This document shows, piece by piece, positions 33,850 through 42,832 of a stretch of 64,000 bases of DNA (the first letter of the stretch is position 1; every line of letters begins with the position of its first letter). The position numbers were made by a program, and so were the translations under genes. The notes under the pieces are model-generated. The model did no database searches. It was given only the letters and a program-made list of their open reading frames with translations, and was not told the DNA's origin. The stretch is taken from the NCBI RefSeq assembly GCF_900230185.1, contig NZ_OCSR01000001.1, forward strand, positions 5,642,001-5,706,000, read 5' to 3'. Origin of the DNA: Burkholderia sp. OK233 (GTDB lineage Bacteria > Pseudomonadota > Gammaproteobacteria > Burkholderiales > Burkholderiaceae).

Positions 33850-35220
33850 ATGGCTGCCACGCAATCAGGGGCGCTGCCCCTCTCCGATGAGGATTCCCGG
33901 CGCCAGTTGCGCCGCGCCGTCATCGCCAGCACGGTTGGTACTACGATCGAGTGGTACGACTTCTTCCTCTACAGTATTGTCACCGGCCTGGTTTTCGCGA
34001 AGCTGTATTTCCCAGGCTCGGACCCACTCGTCGGCACACTGCAGGCTTTTCTGATCTATGCCGTCGGCTTCATAGCGAGGCCGGTTGGTGCCGCCATTTT
34101 CGGTCATTACGGCGATCGCATCGGCCGCAAGGCCACGCTGATCGTGACACTATTACTGATGGGACTCGCCACGTTTGCCGTGGCCTTTGTTCCGACCTAT
34201 GCGACGATCGGCATCTGGGGCGCTGTCGCGCTTACGGTGCTGCGCTTCATCCAGGGGGTGGGTGTCGGCGGCGAATGGGGTGGCTCGGTCCTGATGTCGA
34301 TGGAATGGGCGCGCACCAACGCGCATCGCGGCTTTGTCGCCTCCTGGCCGCAGTTCGGGGTGCCGGCGGGACTGTTCCTGGCCAACCTGGCCGTGCTGGC
34401 CATGAGCCAGGTCTCCGGCAGCGGTTTCCTCACGTGGGGCTGGCGCGTACCGTTCTTCCTCAGCATCATACTGGTCGCGATTGGCCTCTACATCCGCCTG
34501 AATATTCTCGAGACGCCGATCTTCGCGCGGCTCCTGGCTGAGCGCAAAATCGAGAAGACGCCGATGCTCGAGGTGTTGCGTCGCCAGCCGAAAGACATCC
34601 TTCTCTCGGCCTTTGCACGCCTGGCCGAACAGGCACCTTTCTATATTTTCACGGCGTTCGTCTTCACCTATGGCGTCACGACACTGGGCGTGTCACGCGA
34701 CCTGTTGCTGATGGCGGTGCTGGCGGCTTCCGTGCTGGAATTCTTCACCATCCCGTTCTTTGGCCACGTGTCCGATCTGATCGGGCGGCGGCGGATGTAT
34801 ATGATCGGTGCCGCCGTCGTGGGCGTTTTCGGCTTCCTCTATTTTGCAATGGTCGACACCAAGGACCCGATGTGGATCTTCGCCGCCATCGTGCTCTCGC
34901 TGGTACCGCATTCGATGTTGTACGGTCCCCAGGCCGCTTTGATCGCTGAATCCTTCACGGGACGGCTGCGTTACAGCGGTGCGTCCATGGGCTACCAGTT
35001 GGCTTCGGTCATTGCCGGCGGCCCTGCACCGCTGATTGCGACCGCGCTATTCGCTTACTACCATTCGGGCTATGCAATCGCGGTCTATGTTCTGGCGTGT
35101 GCGGTGCTCAGCCTGATCGCCGCATCGATGCTGGGTGATTACACGAACAAGGACATCTCGCGCGAATACGACGATGCACGGGTCACGGGCGATAGCGAAA
35201 ACGCCAGGCCGGCCGCATGA
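33850..35220 (+). CDS. MFS metabolite:H+ symporter (MHS family)
   Basis: 456 residues from the ATG at 33850 (GGGAGATC upstream). MHS signatures are present: STVGTTIEWYDFFLYSI at the first helix, FGHYGDRIGRKATLI between helices 2 and 3, GVGVGGEWGGSVLMSMEWA in helix 4 and FGHVSDLIGRRRMYMIGA in the second half. The family takes up organic acids, shikimate, proline/betaine or alpha-ketoglutarate with protons. The substrate cannot be told. Upstream DNA is an IS6 end, so its native neighbours may have been removed. Confidence 0.88.
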   Translation: MAATQSGALPLSDEDSRRQLRRAVIASTVGTTIEWYDFFLYSIVTGLVFAKLYFPGSDPLVGTLQAFLIYAVGFIARPVGAAIFGHYGDRIGRKATLIVTLLLMGLATFAVAFVPTYATIGIWGAVALTVLRFIQGVGVGGEWGGSVLMSMEWARTNAHRGFVASWPQFGVPAGLFLANLAVLAMSQVSGSGFLTWGWRVPFFLSIILVAIGLYIRLNILETPIFARLLAERKIEKTPMLEVLRRQPKDILLSAFARLAEQAPFYIFTAFVFTYGVTTLGVSRDLLLMAVLAASVLEFFTIPFFGHVSDLIGRRRMYMIGAAVVGVFGFLYFAMVDTKDPMWIFAAIVLSLVPHSMLYGPQAALIAESFTGRLRYSGASMGYQLASVIAGGPAPLIATALFAYYHSGYAIAVYVLACAVLSLIAASMLGDYTNKDISREYDDARVTGDSENARPAA

Positions 35221-35737
35221 TTAACCCGTTTGCCGCGGCGTACGTCTATACGACGAGGTAAGTGGGTCAGGCCGGGTTCAGCACGCCCGCGTGGTGGCGT
35301 TGACGCCGCGGCCCACGAGCACGGCCTTGTTGCGCACGCTGACGAAGAGATCGGCCTCCGCCACGATGTTGTGCGGTCGGATCGTTCCCGGCAAACACTG
35401 GGGCGTTCGCGCGCGACTCAGTTCACAGAACCATCGCATTTACTGCCCTTGTTCGCAGCTTGTGCCCTCGAATTAGTCGCGCCGGAGATATCCCGAATCC
35501 AAAAAAAAGCCGCAGACACTGCTGCGGCCCGAAACACACACGTCGCGCAAGGGGCGCTGACGTTGGTTCCATCGTACACATGCGCGTTTCTGAAGCAATC
35601 AGGTGTCTCGTCTGAATATTTGCGATAGCCCGCTTTGCCGCATCTGCCGCGGGGCGGGCCTATGTTATTCGCGGCGCAGGCGTTGCAGAATAGCCACAAG
35701 GCCAGTCGTCTGGCACTAGGATGCTGTATCCGGACTT
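35221..35737. other. Intergenic stretch between MFS gene and the next leftward gene
   Basis: About 520 bp. Short frames on both strands lack domain features or good ribosome sites. It includes a leftward terminator (35501-35528). Confidence 0.45.
35501..35528 (-). terminator. Rho-independent terminator, leftward
   Basis: GCCGCAG and CTGCGGC flank a six-base loop, with eight A residues on the plus strand immediately left. On the minus strand this is a stem followed by eight T residues. It probably ends transcription of the small gene at 35738. Confidence 0.75.
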
Positions 35738-36010
35738 TCACTTGACCAGGGTCTTGGTCTGTATGGATGAATCAGTGTCCGGGCTGGCGATGTTATCGTC
35801 GCGCGCATCGATCCACTGGATCGCCCATTTGCGCGCAATCTGGATCGCCTCGTCTTCATTGTCGAACCAGGCAAGATTGCGCTCGATGTGCATTTCAGTG
35901 TCCGCATCATCGTCAGGCGACGCTCGGATGATCCGCGCATGCGCGAAGAACTGTCCAAGCGAAAATTCCGGGGTTGCGTCAATGACCCAGCCGCGGTACT
36001 CGTACTTCAT
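35738..36010 (-). CDS. Small conserved proteobacterial protein of unknown function
   Basis: 90 residues from the ATG at 36010, set by an excellent CGGAGGTAAC ribosome site; the frame is open 12 codons further up. The sequence MKYEYRGWVIDATPEFSLGQ, then MHIERNLAWFDNEDEAIQ and ARKWAIQWIDARDDN belongs to a family I have seen widely in Burkholderiales (I believe DUF6566/CV_2116-like, but am not certain of the number). It has a compact alpha-beta composition, no signal peptide and no known role. Confidence 0.7.
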   Translation of the reverse strand: MKYEYRGWVIDATPEFSLGQFFAHARIIRASPDDDADTEMHIERNLAWFDNEDEAIQIARKWAIQWIDARDDNIASPDTDSSIQTKTLVK

Positions 36011-36225
36011 GTTACCTCCGATACGAGGCCCGACCGGGATTCGCAAATACCCGAAGCTTCAGATATTTAAGATTACCTACACCCGGAGATTAGGTGAAGC
36101 GCGGCGACGGCGATCGCGGCAGCGCAATGCCGACAAGGGGTTGTGCAAGATCAACCAAGTGGCAAAGGTTCGCATAATGTCCTGAACTTTTCCTACCGAC
36201 CATGGTGGCCGGCAAGGAGAAGACG

Positions 36226-37110
36226 ATGACGCAGCCAGAACTGTTGCGCAGCAAGGAATGCCCCGAAACGCTCTTGCCGTCAGTTCAATTCCTGAGTGAA
36301 TTTAACTCATACCTCGGCACCGTCAGGGGCCTCGCCGAGGGTACCCGGAGGAAGTACGGCCGATTCGTCCAACGCTTCCTGGACGGGTGGTGTGGTGACA
36401 GTCCGCCGAATTGGCAAGACCTGTCAACCGAACATCTCCGCGCATACGTGCATCGCGAACTCTCAAGCAAGAGGCGTCGACCATCGAATTCGCCGATGGT
36501 CGCGCTGCGCGCGATGCTGCGCTTTCTTGCTGTTAGGGGATTGACGCAACCCGGTCTCGAGGAGACGCTACCGCGAATCCGGCGTTGGCGTCACGCGACG
36601 CTTCCACCGTGTTTGTCGTGCGGCGATGTCGATCGGCTTATCAAATGCGTGGGCGATGCTGCGACGTTTCAACCCCTGCGGAACACGGCGATCATGCTGC
36701 TACTCGCGAGAACCGGGATGCGGGCTGCCGAAGTCGCTTGCCTCAGTCTGGATGACGTTGACTGGGCCTGCGGCATTATTCATATCCGAGGAGCCAAGAC
36801 CCGCCGTGACCGTGACCTGCCACTATCCCGCGACGTGGGGCGCGCCTTGCTGGCATACCTCAAACGGGAGCGTCCTCCATCATCGCACAGGACGATATTC
36901 CTGCAAGCGCTTCCGCCGTCGCGACCATTTGCCGACTCCAGCGCGATTTCCAAGATCGTCCGGCGAGCCATGATTCGTGCAGACATCGCTCCCGCGCGCG
37001 GCGCAGCACATCTGATACGTCATGCCGTGGCAACAACCATGCTGATACGCGGATCGAGTTTCAAGAACATCGCCGATGTGCTGGGCCATCAATCCCTGCA
37101 GTCCACCGCC
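36226..37110 (+). pseudogene. Tyrosine recombinase, 3' end cut off by IS21 scar
   Basis: From the ATG at 36226 (AAGGAG upstream) an N-terminal core-binding domain (SYLGTVRGLAEGTRRKYGRFVQRFL) is followed by the catalytic domain: Arg in LLARTGMRAAEVACLSL, then HLIRHAVATTMLIRG and ADVLGHQSLQST. The nucleophilic Tyr expected about ten residues later is lost because IS21-type DNA begins at 37111. The frame runs on to 37179 with foreign residues (ACPRRLNFEPP). It resembles recombinases that occur in multi-integrase arrays. It cannot be catalytic. Confidence 0.8.
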
Positions 37111-37516
37111 TGTCCGCGCCGACTGAATTTTGAGCCACCGCGCCGATTGAATTTTGAGCCGGGGTGGAGACCGGTCTGAAGCAGAACCGGTTGTGGATAA
37201 GTGTATGGGTTTCCGGGGTCGTTGTCCTCCTTCGTATGAGGATGCGTTGCGCAGGGGAAGCTGCGAAGGGCGTAGTCCATAGCAGATTCCCCTGCGGCGG
37301 CGAACGACGTCAGGCCGATTCGGAAGCGCCAGCGGCCTCGCCCTTGCGCGCCGCTTCACGCGACCGGATGCGTTTCTTTGCACTGGCGCTGCTATGCCGG
37401 AAACGATAGCTTTCGTTGCCGGTCTCCACGATGTGGCAGTGATGCGTCAGCCGGTCCAGCAATGCCGTGGTCATCTTCGCGTCGCCGAACACACTGGACC
37501 ATTCGGCGAAGTCCAG
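37111..37516 (-). mobile_element. IS21-family remnant with istB 3' fragment
   Basis: The left edge starts TGTCCGCGCC and carries two direct copies of GCCGAYTGAATTTTGAGCC (37118-37136 and 37142-37160), typical of the repeated terminal sites of IS21 elements. On the minus strand from about 37516 down to 37310 the frame reads FAEWSSVFGDAKMTTALLDRL followed by THHCHIVETGNESYRFRHSS, the C-terminus of the IstB ATPase helper. IstA and most of IstB are missing, so the element is dead. Confidence 0.8.
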
Positions 37517-37645
37517 ATTTAATGCAGGGTCTATTTTTACGCAGAGTGTCTGTCCCAGAGGTCCGTGAACGCGGCAGATCTAACACCTGTCTCTCCGCAT
37601 AATGATGACGTCTTTCGTGGCCGATCGCCACAACAGGAGGACGTC

Positions 37646-38226
37646 ATGTTGGCATGCATACTTTGTTTCCCCACAGCGATTGCAAGAGCTTCGAGAAGGG
37701 CGCGGTGGTGCTCTGCTGGAGCGCTTCTCGCAGGTTTTAAAAGAGTGCGGCTACGCCGAGATCACTGCCCGCCGACATATCAGAGCAGCGGAACATCTCC
37801 TCTATTGGGCCGAAGTCAAACGTCTGCCCTACGACACGTCGAATGAGGCGATTTTGCGGCGGTTCGACGAGCATCTGGTGCGATGCCGATGTCCGGGCTA
37901 CGGACATACGCACCGGCTTGATTTGCTCAATGGCGGCCGGTTGTTCCTTGAGCATCTACAGCGGATTGGCGTGACCAACGCCTCGACCGTTGAGCCTGCG
38001 ACGCAACTTCCTGCCTTGTTCACTTCTTTTTGTGACTGGATGCGCGCACAACGGGGAACCGCCGATATCACTCTATACAACTACGGTTTGACGATCCGGG
38101 CCCTGCTCGCAACGCTAGGGGAGGATCCTGGCAAATTTGACGCCCAGAGCGTACGACAGTTTGTGCTGAGCCAAACCCGAGATCGAGGATGGGCCGTGGC
38201 GAAGAGGTGTACAACAGCCCTTCACA
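37646..38226 (+). pseudogene. Tyrosine recombinase N-terminal fragment
   Basis: An ATG at 37646 follows GGAGGACGTC, but the conserved protein (FVSPQRLQELREGRGGALLERFSQVLKECGYAEITARRHIRAAEHL) runs in a different frame, so there is a small shift near 37660. The similarity continues through LFTSFCDWMRAQRGTADITLYNYG to AVAKRCTTALHM and stops where the IS5 element begins at 38227. The catalytic domain is absent. Together with the recombinase at 36226 it may be the relic of a multi-recombinase array. Confidence 0.7.
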
Positions 38227-39406
38227 TGCAACTGGTTGCTAGTTTTGCCGCTGATTTTGTACAGAGCGGTCGAACAAACCGGAGGCGCAAATCCATATCG
38301 GGTACGGCATGCTGAAGATGCGACGATATGTGTCGGTATGCGAAGATGAAGGCATCAGGAGGTCGAGCACAATCGCGACGCTGAGCAGAGCGCCGACGAT
38401 GTTACGCAAGGCTTTGGCGTGAGATCAGTTTCGGCAGTAGTGCCGCAGATTGATCATCGTATACGCGAGCGTCTTTAACGCGTAGTGCACTTCACTGATG
38501 CGTTCGAAGCGCAGCAGCAGACGGCGGAACTTATCTTCCCAGGCAAAGACGCGTTCGATGGTCCTGAAGCGCTCCTCGAAGATCGCCGGATCAAAGCGCT
38601 GCTTGCGGCCCCGCTTCGGTGTTTTTCGCCCACGCGGGTTCTCGGGGATGTTCGGGGTCATGCCGCGATTGACGATCGCCTTGCGGTTGGACCGGCAATC
38701 GTAGACGCCGTCCAGACTGAGGGTTGAACCTTGCAGGTCCGCGCCAATGGCGCGGGCCATTTCGGTTAGTCTGGGCAGTGCGTCGCGCAACAGCGGTGAT
38801 TCGTTGCGGTTGCCCGGCGCCGTCACGAACGGCGCGATGATGTTGCAGTCGCGGTCGCAGAAGGCGACGACCTTGCAGCCCTTGAGATGCTTGTGTCCGC
38901 TATACCCGAGGTTGTCGCCGCCTTTCTTCGCTGCAGTCGTCGTGCCGTCGCCGTGGATGACGGAAAGGTCGAGGAGCTGGTCCTGATGAAGTTTATGTAC
39001 CGTGCCCGCGAAGATCCGGTCGATGCTGCCATCAGCCTGCCAGCGCCGCATCATCCGGTAGATACGCGTGTGGTGGATTTCAGGCAGACCTTTTGCATTC
39101 CTTTCGATCGGCAGCATCTTCCATTGGCAGCCCATGTACAGTATTTGCAGGATGTAGTCGAAGATCTTGTGCAACGACAGCGTGGGTGCCGGTCCGCGTC
39201 GGCCACGACTCAGGTGTGGCAAGACAAATTCTTCGAACTGCGCTTCGCTCAATTTCGTCGGAATCGCTTGCCAGCATGGGTTACCCGTCATTCGCTGAGT
39301 CCAAACATCTGGACTCTAACCGATCTGCCTTCGCCGATCACAAATCCAGTCCCGGCGCGGATCACAGACAAATTCGATGACCTCGAAAAACTAGCAACCA
39401 GTTGCA
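38227..39406 (-). mobile_element. IS5-family insertion sequence
   Basis: The ends are inverted copies of TGCAACTGGTTGCTAGTTTT: the left copy starts at 38227 and the right copy ends at 39406, giving 1180 bp around one transposase. Flanking bases (TTCACA left, GGTCAA right) show no clear target duplication. The left side is a recombinase fragment and the right side a TniA fragment, so the flanks probably come from recombination between two copies or from adjacent deletion. Confidence 0.82.
38425..39291 (-). CDS. IS5-family transposase
   Basis: 288 residues. The N-terminal DUF4096-like part (WQAIPTKLSEAQFEEFVLPHLSRGRRGPAPTLSLHKIFDYILQILYMGCQWKML) is followed by a DDE core: Asp in LSVIHGDGTTTAAKKGG, Asp in LSLDGVYDCRSNRKAIVNRG and Glu in ERFRTIERVFAWEDKFRRLLLRFER (the Y-2-R-3-E-6-K-like region). 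It is intact and encloses about 200 bp of flanking terminal sequence on the right of the stop. It mobilises the 1.18-kb element. Confidence 0.9.
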   Translation of the reverse strand: MTGNPCWQAIPTKLSEAQFEEFVLPHLSRGRRGPAPTLSLHKIFDYILQILYMGCQWKMLPIERNAKGLPEIHHTRIYRMMRRWQADGSIDRIFAGTVHKLHQDQLLDLSVIHGDGTTTAAKKGGDNLGYSGHKHLKGCKVVAFCDRDCNIIAPFVTAPGNRNESPLLRDALPRLTEMARAIGADLQGSTLSLDGVYDCRSNRKAIVNRGMTPNIPENPRGRKTPKRGRKQRFDPAIFEERFRTIERVFAWEDKFRRLLLRFERISEVHYALKTLAYTMINLRHYCRN

Positions 39407-41021
39407 GGTCAAACAGCATCGCGTGTTGCTCGAACAGATCAACACTGATGGGCGATTACGGACGCGCTTGCGAGGGCTGCAGCCACTGCATGACGAATTC
39501 CTCCGCCATTGTCGCGCAGTCGGTCTCACGGCAGCCGACTACCCTTTCAATACGGGGGGGCGGGCGATCCGTTCGCTATCGCTCCGGCTGAAAGCGGAAA
39601 TGCTGCGCAGCTTCGGCGCTGCCGCACGTTCGGCGGGTGCTTCGCACCTGAAGGGCTTGCCACACGGGGGGGACGGCGTGGGGAGTCCCGCGGCAACGCG
39701 TCCGTATCAGGTGGTGGAGTTTGACGGTCACCGGCTCGATATCCGCCTGAAATTGGTCGTGCGCGACCCGCTGGGCTTTGAACACGAATTTGAGATGGAG
39801 CGAGTGTGGCTGCTCGTGATTATCGATGTGTGCACTCGCGTTGTGCTTGCCTACCACCTCGTCCTGGCGCGCGAGTACAGCCGCTATGACGTGATCAAGA
39901 CCATCGAGAAAGCTCTGGAGCCGCATCGCGCCCGTCCTTTCACCATAGAGGGGCTCAGCTACGGACCGCAGGACGGTTTTGCATCACAGAGGTTGCCGGA
40001 ACTGGCGTACGTCACCTGGGAATGGATGAAGCTTGACAACGCAAAGGCGAATCTCGCGGACGACACCTTGACTGCTTTATGTGAATTCGTCGGTTGTCTC
40101 GTCGACGCGGGACCGATGTACAGCCCGGATGAGCGGCCGTACATCGAGCGCTTCTTCGGTACGGTCGCCAGTCGGTTGTCTTCGCGCCTGCCGGGCTATA
40201 CGGGTTCTCATCCGCGCGATCTGCGCCGTGCCCTCGCCGATCCGAAAGGCAACCTGCGTCTGTATGTGTCGCTTGATGAACTGGAGGAGCTTGTTGAGCA
40301 TGCGATCGCTGGTTACAACGGCACGCCGCACGGCGGCTTGAATAACGCCACGCCACTCGAGGCGATGGAGTATTTTATCCGCGGCAAGCAGATGATGGTC
40401 ACGTGGCTCGCAGAACATCATCGACGCACTCTCTGCCTGATGCAGTCGGCACGCCGCTGTCCCGTGCGAGCATACCTTGACCAGGGCGTGCGTCCACACG
40501 TCAATCTGCATGGTGTGCGCTATACGAGCGACGTGCTGGCAGCCAGCACGCGTCTGATCGGCACACATCTGTTGATCTACATGAACGCCGACGACCTGCG
40601 TTGTGTGCGGGCGTTCCTGCCCGACGGAACCGAACTGGGCGTGCTCGATGCCCAAGGGGCATGGCGTGTGGTGCCGCACAACCTCAAACTGCGTCAGGAA
40701 ATCCGCAAGCTCAAGGGTCAGCGCCATCGAAGCGCGATGGTCGGCGCCAATCCGATTGAGGCTTACGTTCAGACGAAGCTCGAGCAGGCCAGGAAGACGC
40801 GCAAGGCAGCCACGGAACTCGCGCACGCAGTCAGGTTGCTGGAGGCAGCGCCGACAGTGCGCACGCCCGTGGGTCCGGCGCGGCCGGTGGAAACCGGGAT
40901 GGCTGCATCGACAGGGACCCAGACAGCGCCTGCATTACCAATGGTGACCGCCGTCGAACTTGCGGCTCGCGCGCCAGTGCGGCCGAGGAAACTTTCCATC
41001 GGTACCGGTCAGGTCTTTTAA
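39402..41021 (+). CDS. TniA/TnsB-like DDE transposase, N-terminus missing
   Basis: About 538 residues survive. The catalytic triad is visible: Asp in YQVVEFDGHRLDIRL, Asp in EWMKLDNAKANLADD (or the following VDAGPMYSPD) and Glu in PDERPYIERFFGTV, followed by the Mu-type beta-barrel and a Lys/Arg-rich C-terminal tail for partner contacts. The frame begins at the IS5 edge; the N-terminal DNA-binding domains (usually 100-150 residues) are lost. It belongs to the Tn5053/Tn402-Tn7 superfamily and is followed by TniB- and TniQ-like genes. It is probably inactive. Confidence 0.82.
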   Translation: MQVKQHRVLLEQINTDGRLRTRLRGLQPLHDEFLRHCRAVGLTAADYPFNTGGRAIRSLSLRLKAEMLRSFGAAARSAGASHLKGLPHGGDGVGSPAATRPYQVVEFDGHRLDIRLKLVVRDPLGFEHEFEMERVWLLVIIDVCTRVVLAYHLVLAREYSRYDVIKTIEKALEPHRARPFTIEGLSYGPQDGFASQRLPELAYVTWEWMKLDNAKANLADDTLTALCEFVGCLVDAGPMYSPDERPYIERFFGTVASRLSSRLPGYTGSHPRDLRRALADPKGNLRLYVSLDELEELVEHAIAGYNGTPHGGLNNATPLEAMEYFIRGKQMMVTWLAEHHRRTLCLMQSARRCPVRAYLDQGVRPHVNLHGVRYTSDVLAASTRLIGTHLLIYMNADDLRCVRAFLPDGTELGVLDAQGAWRVVPHNLKLRQEIRKLKGQRHRSAMVGANPIEAYVQTKLEQARKTRKAATELAHAVRLLEAAPTVRTPVGPARPVETGMAASTGTQTAPALPMVTAVELAARAPVRPRKLSIGTGQVF

Positions 41022-41046
41022 CCCCGTCGTTTGCATGGGAGGCACC

Positions 41047-42024
41047 ATGTCGCTTCAGATACCGCGTCCTGTCGATCCGTTGCTGCATCCGCTTGCCACC
41101 GGCAATTATCGGATTGCCACCCCAGTAATCGAGGCGTTCTATGAACTCGTGGCCCGATGTCTGCACTACCGGATCATGGGCGCGCTGATCTACGGCCCAT
41201 CGCGAATCGGCAAGACCCGCGCGATCGAATACGTGCGACTGCTGCTCGCCCACAACTATTCCCGGATAACCAGCTATCACGCGCAGTGCGAACACAAACC
41301 GCGCCACGCCGAAGGGCCGTTCTTTGCCAACCTGCTTGAGGCGGTCGGAGATCCCGATCCGAACGCCGGCTCCAACCCGTCCAAGCGGCTGCGCTTGTCG
41401 TTGAGGATTCGCGAGGCGGTCGCACGTTCTGGCGGTGGCACGGTATTGCTCTTTTGCGACGAGGCTCAGCGCTACAACGAGAATGAGTACGAGTGGCTGC
41501 GTGACGTACACGACGCGCTCGACCGGCAGCAGATCAAGCTATTTACTTTCCTCGTTGGTCAGGAGGAGTTACTCGCACAAAAAACCAGTCTGCAGATTGC
41601 TAACAAGACTCAGATCGTTGCGCGTCTAATGGTCGAAGAGCTCTCTTTCTGTGGCATCCGCAACGCACAGGATGTCGCCACGTGCATGAACGGCTACGAT
41701 CAGACCGCCTATCCGGAGGGCACCCCATGGAGCTTCACGCGTTTTTATGTCCCACAGGCATTCGACGCCGGTTATCGGCTATTAGACGACGCGGGCCTGT
41801 TATGGCAGGCGTTCGAGGCTGCACACCACAAAGCGAGTCTGCCGGGTAAGCTCGAAATCCCGATGGAGTCGTTCGTGCGCGCCATCGAGATTGTGCTTAA
41901 GGAAAGTGAGCTAAAGGATGCGCCGGGTTATTGTCCCGAGGCTGCGTTGTGGACCTACGCAGTGCACCACTGCGGCTACGTTCAGTCCCGCCATGCCACC
42001 GGACGCACGCTTGCCACGGCGTAA
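41047..42024 (+). CDS. TniB/TnsC-like AAA+ transposition ATPase
   Basis: 325 residues from the ATG at 41047 after GGGAGGCACC. The Walker A motif is GPSRIGKTRAIEYV (about residue 55) and Walker B is TVLLFCDEAQRYNENEYEWL, with sensor region FTFLVGQEELL. Such ATPases polymerise on DNA, select the target and activate the TniA/TnsB transposase. It overlaps the TniQ-like gene by 32 bp. It appears intact even though the transposase is truncated. Confidence 0.85.
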   Translation: MSLQIPRPVDPLLHPLATGNYRIATPVIEAFYELVARCLHYRIMGALIYGPSRIGKTRAIEYVRLLLAHNYSRITSYHAQCEHKPRHAEGPFFANLLEAVGDPDPNAGSNPSKRLRLSLRIREAVARSGGGTVLLFCDEAQRYNENEYEWLRDVHDALDRQQIKLFTFLVGQEELLAQKTSLQIANKTQIVARLMVEELSFCGIRNAQDVATCMNGYDQTAYPEGTPWSFTRFYVPQAFDAGYRLLDDAGLLWQAFEAAHHKASLPGKLEIPMESFVRAIEIVLKESELKDAPGYCPEAALWTYAVHHCGYVQSRHATGRTLATA

Positions 42025-42691
42025 CGCCGCGGCGATCAAGCCGCCACGCTTTCCGATTCTGCCATTTGACGAGTGGCGAATCTCGCTCGCGCGAGGCAGT
42101 GCCCTCAGCCTCGGATTGTTGATGCCGGGCGAATCCCTTGTCTCGATTCTGTGGAAGTTCGCCTGCGCCAACGCACTCCCCGGCCACGCCCTGCTCCATC
42201 TGATCAGTCCCGAAGTGGATCCGCATGAAGGCGTGGCGCCGGTGCGGGACGCCGTCGACCTGACGCGGTTGTGCCGCGTGCTACGCCTGCCCTCGAACGT
42301 GTTGAGGACATCGTTGCCTGGTGCCGCGCCGCATGATCGGTATCACGGGGTCTTCCGGTATTGCCGACAGTGCGCAGCGCACGGCTACCACAGCGTGTTG
42401 TTCCAGCGTGAGGATGAAAATCTCTGTCCGGCGCATCAGCAATCGCTTCAGACGCGTTGTCCGTATTGCAACGGCGAGACTCCTTACATAATAAACGCCA
42501 GCGTGATCGGAGCGCCGTTTCGATGTGGCTGGTGCCATTCGCACTACAGCTACGGGCGGCTTTCTCTGCTCTCGACGACGGCTGCGATGCGCCGGCAGGA
42601 CCGCATCGCTATCAGACGCCGATTGCACCTGCGCTCGAGCAACGAAGTCGAGGCCGTGCATCCCTGCGCAGATGGAAACAGCCGGCGGTGA
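41993..42691 (+). CDS. TniQ/TnsD-like target-selection protein
   Basis: About 232 residues from the ATG at 41993 inside the end of the ATPase gene. The TniQ N-terminal pattern (MPGESLVSILWKFACANAL) is followed by zinc-binding pairs: CRQCAAHGYHSVLFQ, LCPAHQQSLQTRCPYCNGE and FRCGWCHSHYSYG. TniQ/TnsD proteins read the target site and recruit the ATPase. It is shorter than TnsD and closer in length to compact TniQ. The C-terminus ends shortly before repeated sites of the transposon end. Confidence 0.75.
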   Translation: MPPDARLPRRNAAAIKPPRFPILPFDEWRISLARGSALSLGLLMPGESLVSILWKFACANALPGHALLHLISPEVDPHEGVAPVRDAVDLTRLCRVLRLPSNVLRTSLPGAAPHDRYHGVFRYCRQCAAHGYHSVLFQREDENLCPAHQQSLQTRCPYCNGETPYIINASVIGAPFRCGWCHSHYSYGRLSLLSTTAAMRRQDRIAIRRRLHLRSSNEVEAVHPCADGNSRR

Positions 42692-42712
42692 CACCTGCGG
42701 AGAGACCAGCCG

Positions 42713-42831
42713 GTGACACAATTAATTCGTTTTTGGCAAGCTATTGAATTTAAGGTGATTTATTCAGCCGTCTGGCCGACGGGCCGTGAAGTGACAGATT
42801 TACTCGCGAAGTAGTGACAAATTTATTGCGG
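42713..42831. repeat. Repeated transposase-binding-like sites at the Tn7-like right end
   Basis: Three direct copies of a GTGACA-(N)AATTTAYT motif: GTGACACAATTAATT (42713-42727), GTGACAGATTTACT (42791-42804) and GTGACAAATTTATT (42814-42827), the last two 23 bp apart. Read inward from the flank this is a TGTCAC-type end. Multiple sites of this kind are the hallmark of TnsB/TniA-bound ends. A broken hydrolase gene begins right after. Confidence 0.72.
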
Positions 42832-42832
42832 T

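Noticed and set aside
37115..37160. Possible short CRISPR-like repeat pair
   Set aside because: Only two copies with almost no spacer, at the edge of an istB fragment; they are IS21 terminal repeats.
42713..42831. Possible CRISPR-like or iteron repeats, suggesting a CRISPR-associated transposon or replication origin
   Set aside because: Three imperfect copies with uneven spacing beside TniQ; no cas genes, no crRNA-like array and no replication gene. Transposon end sites explain them better.
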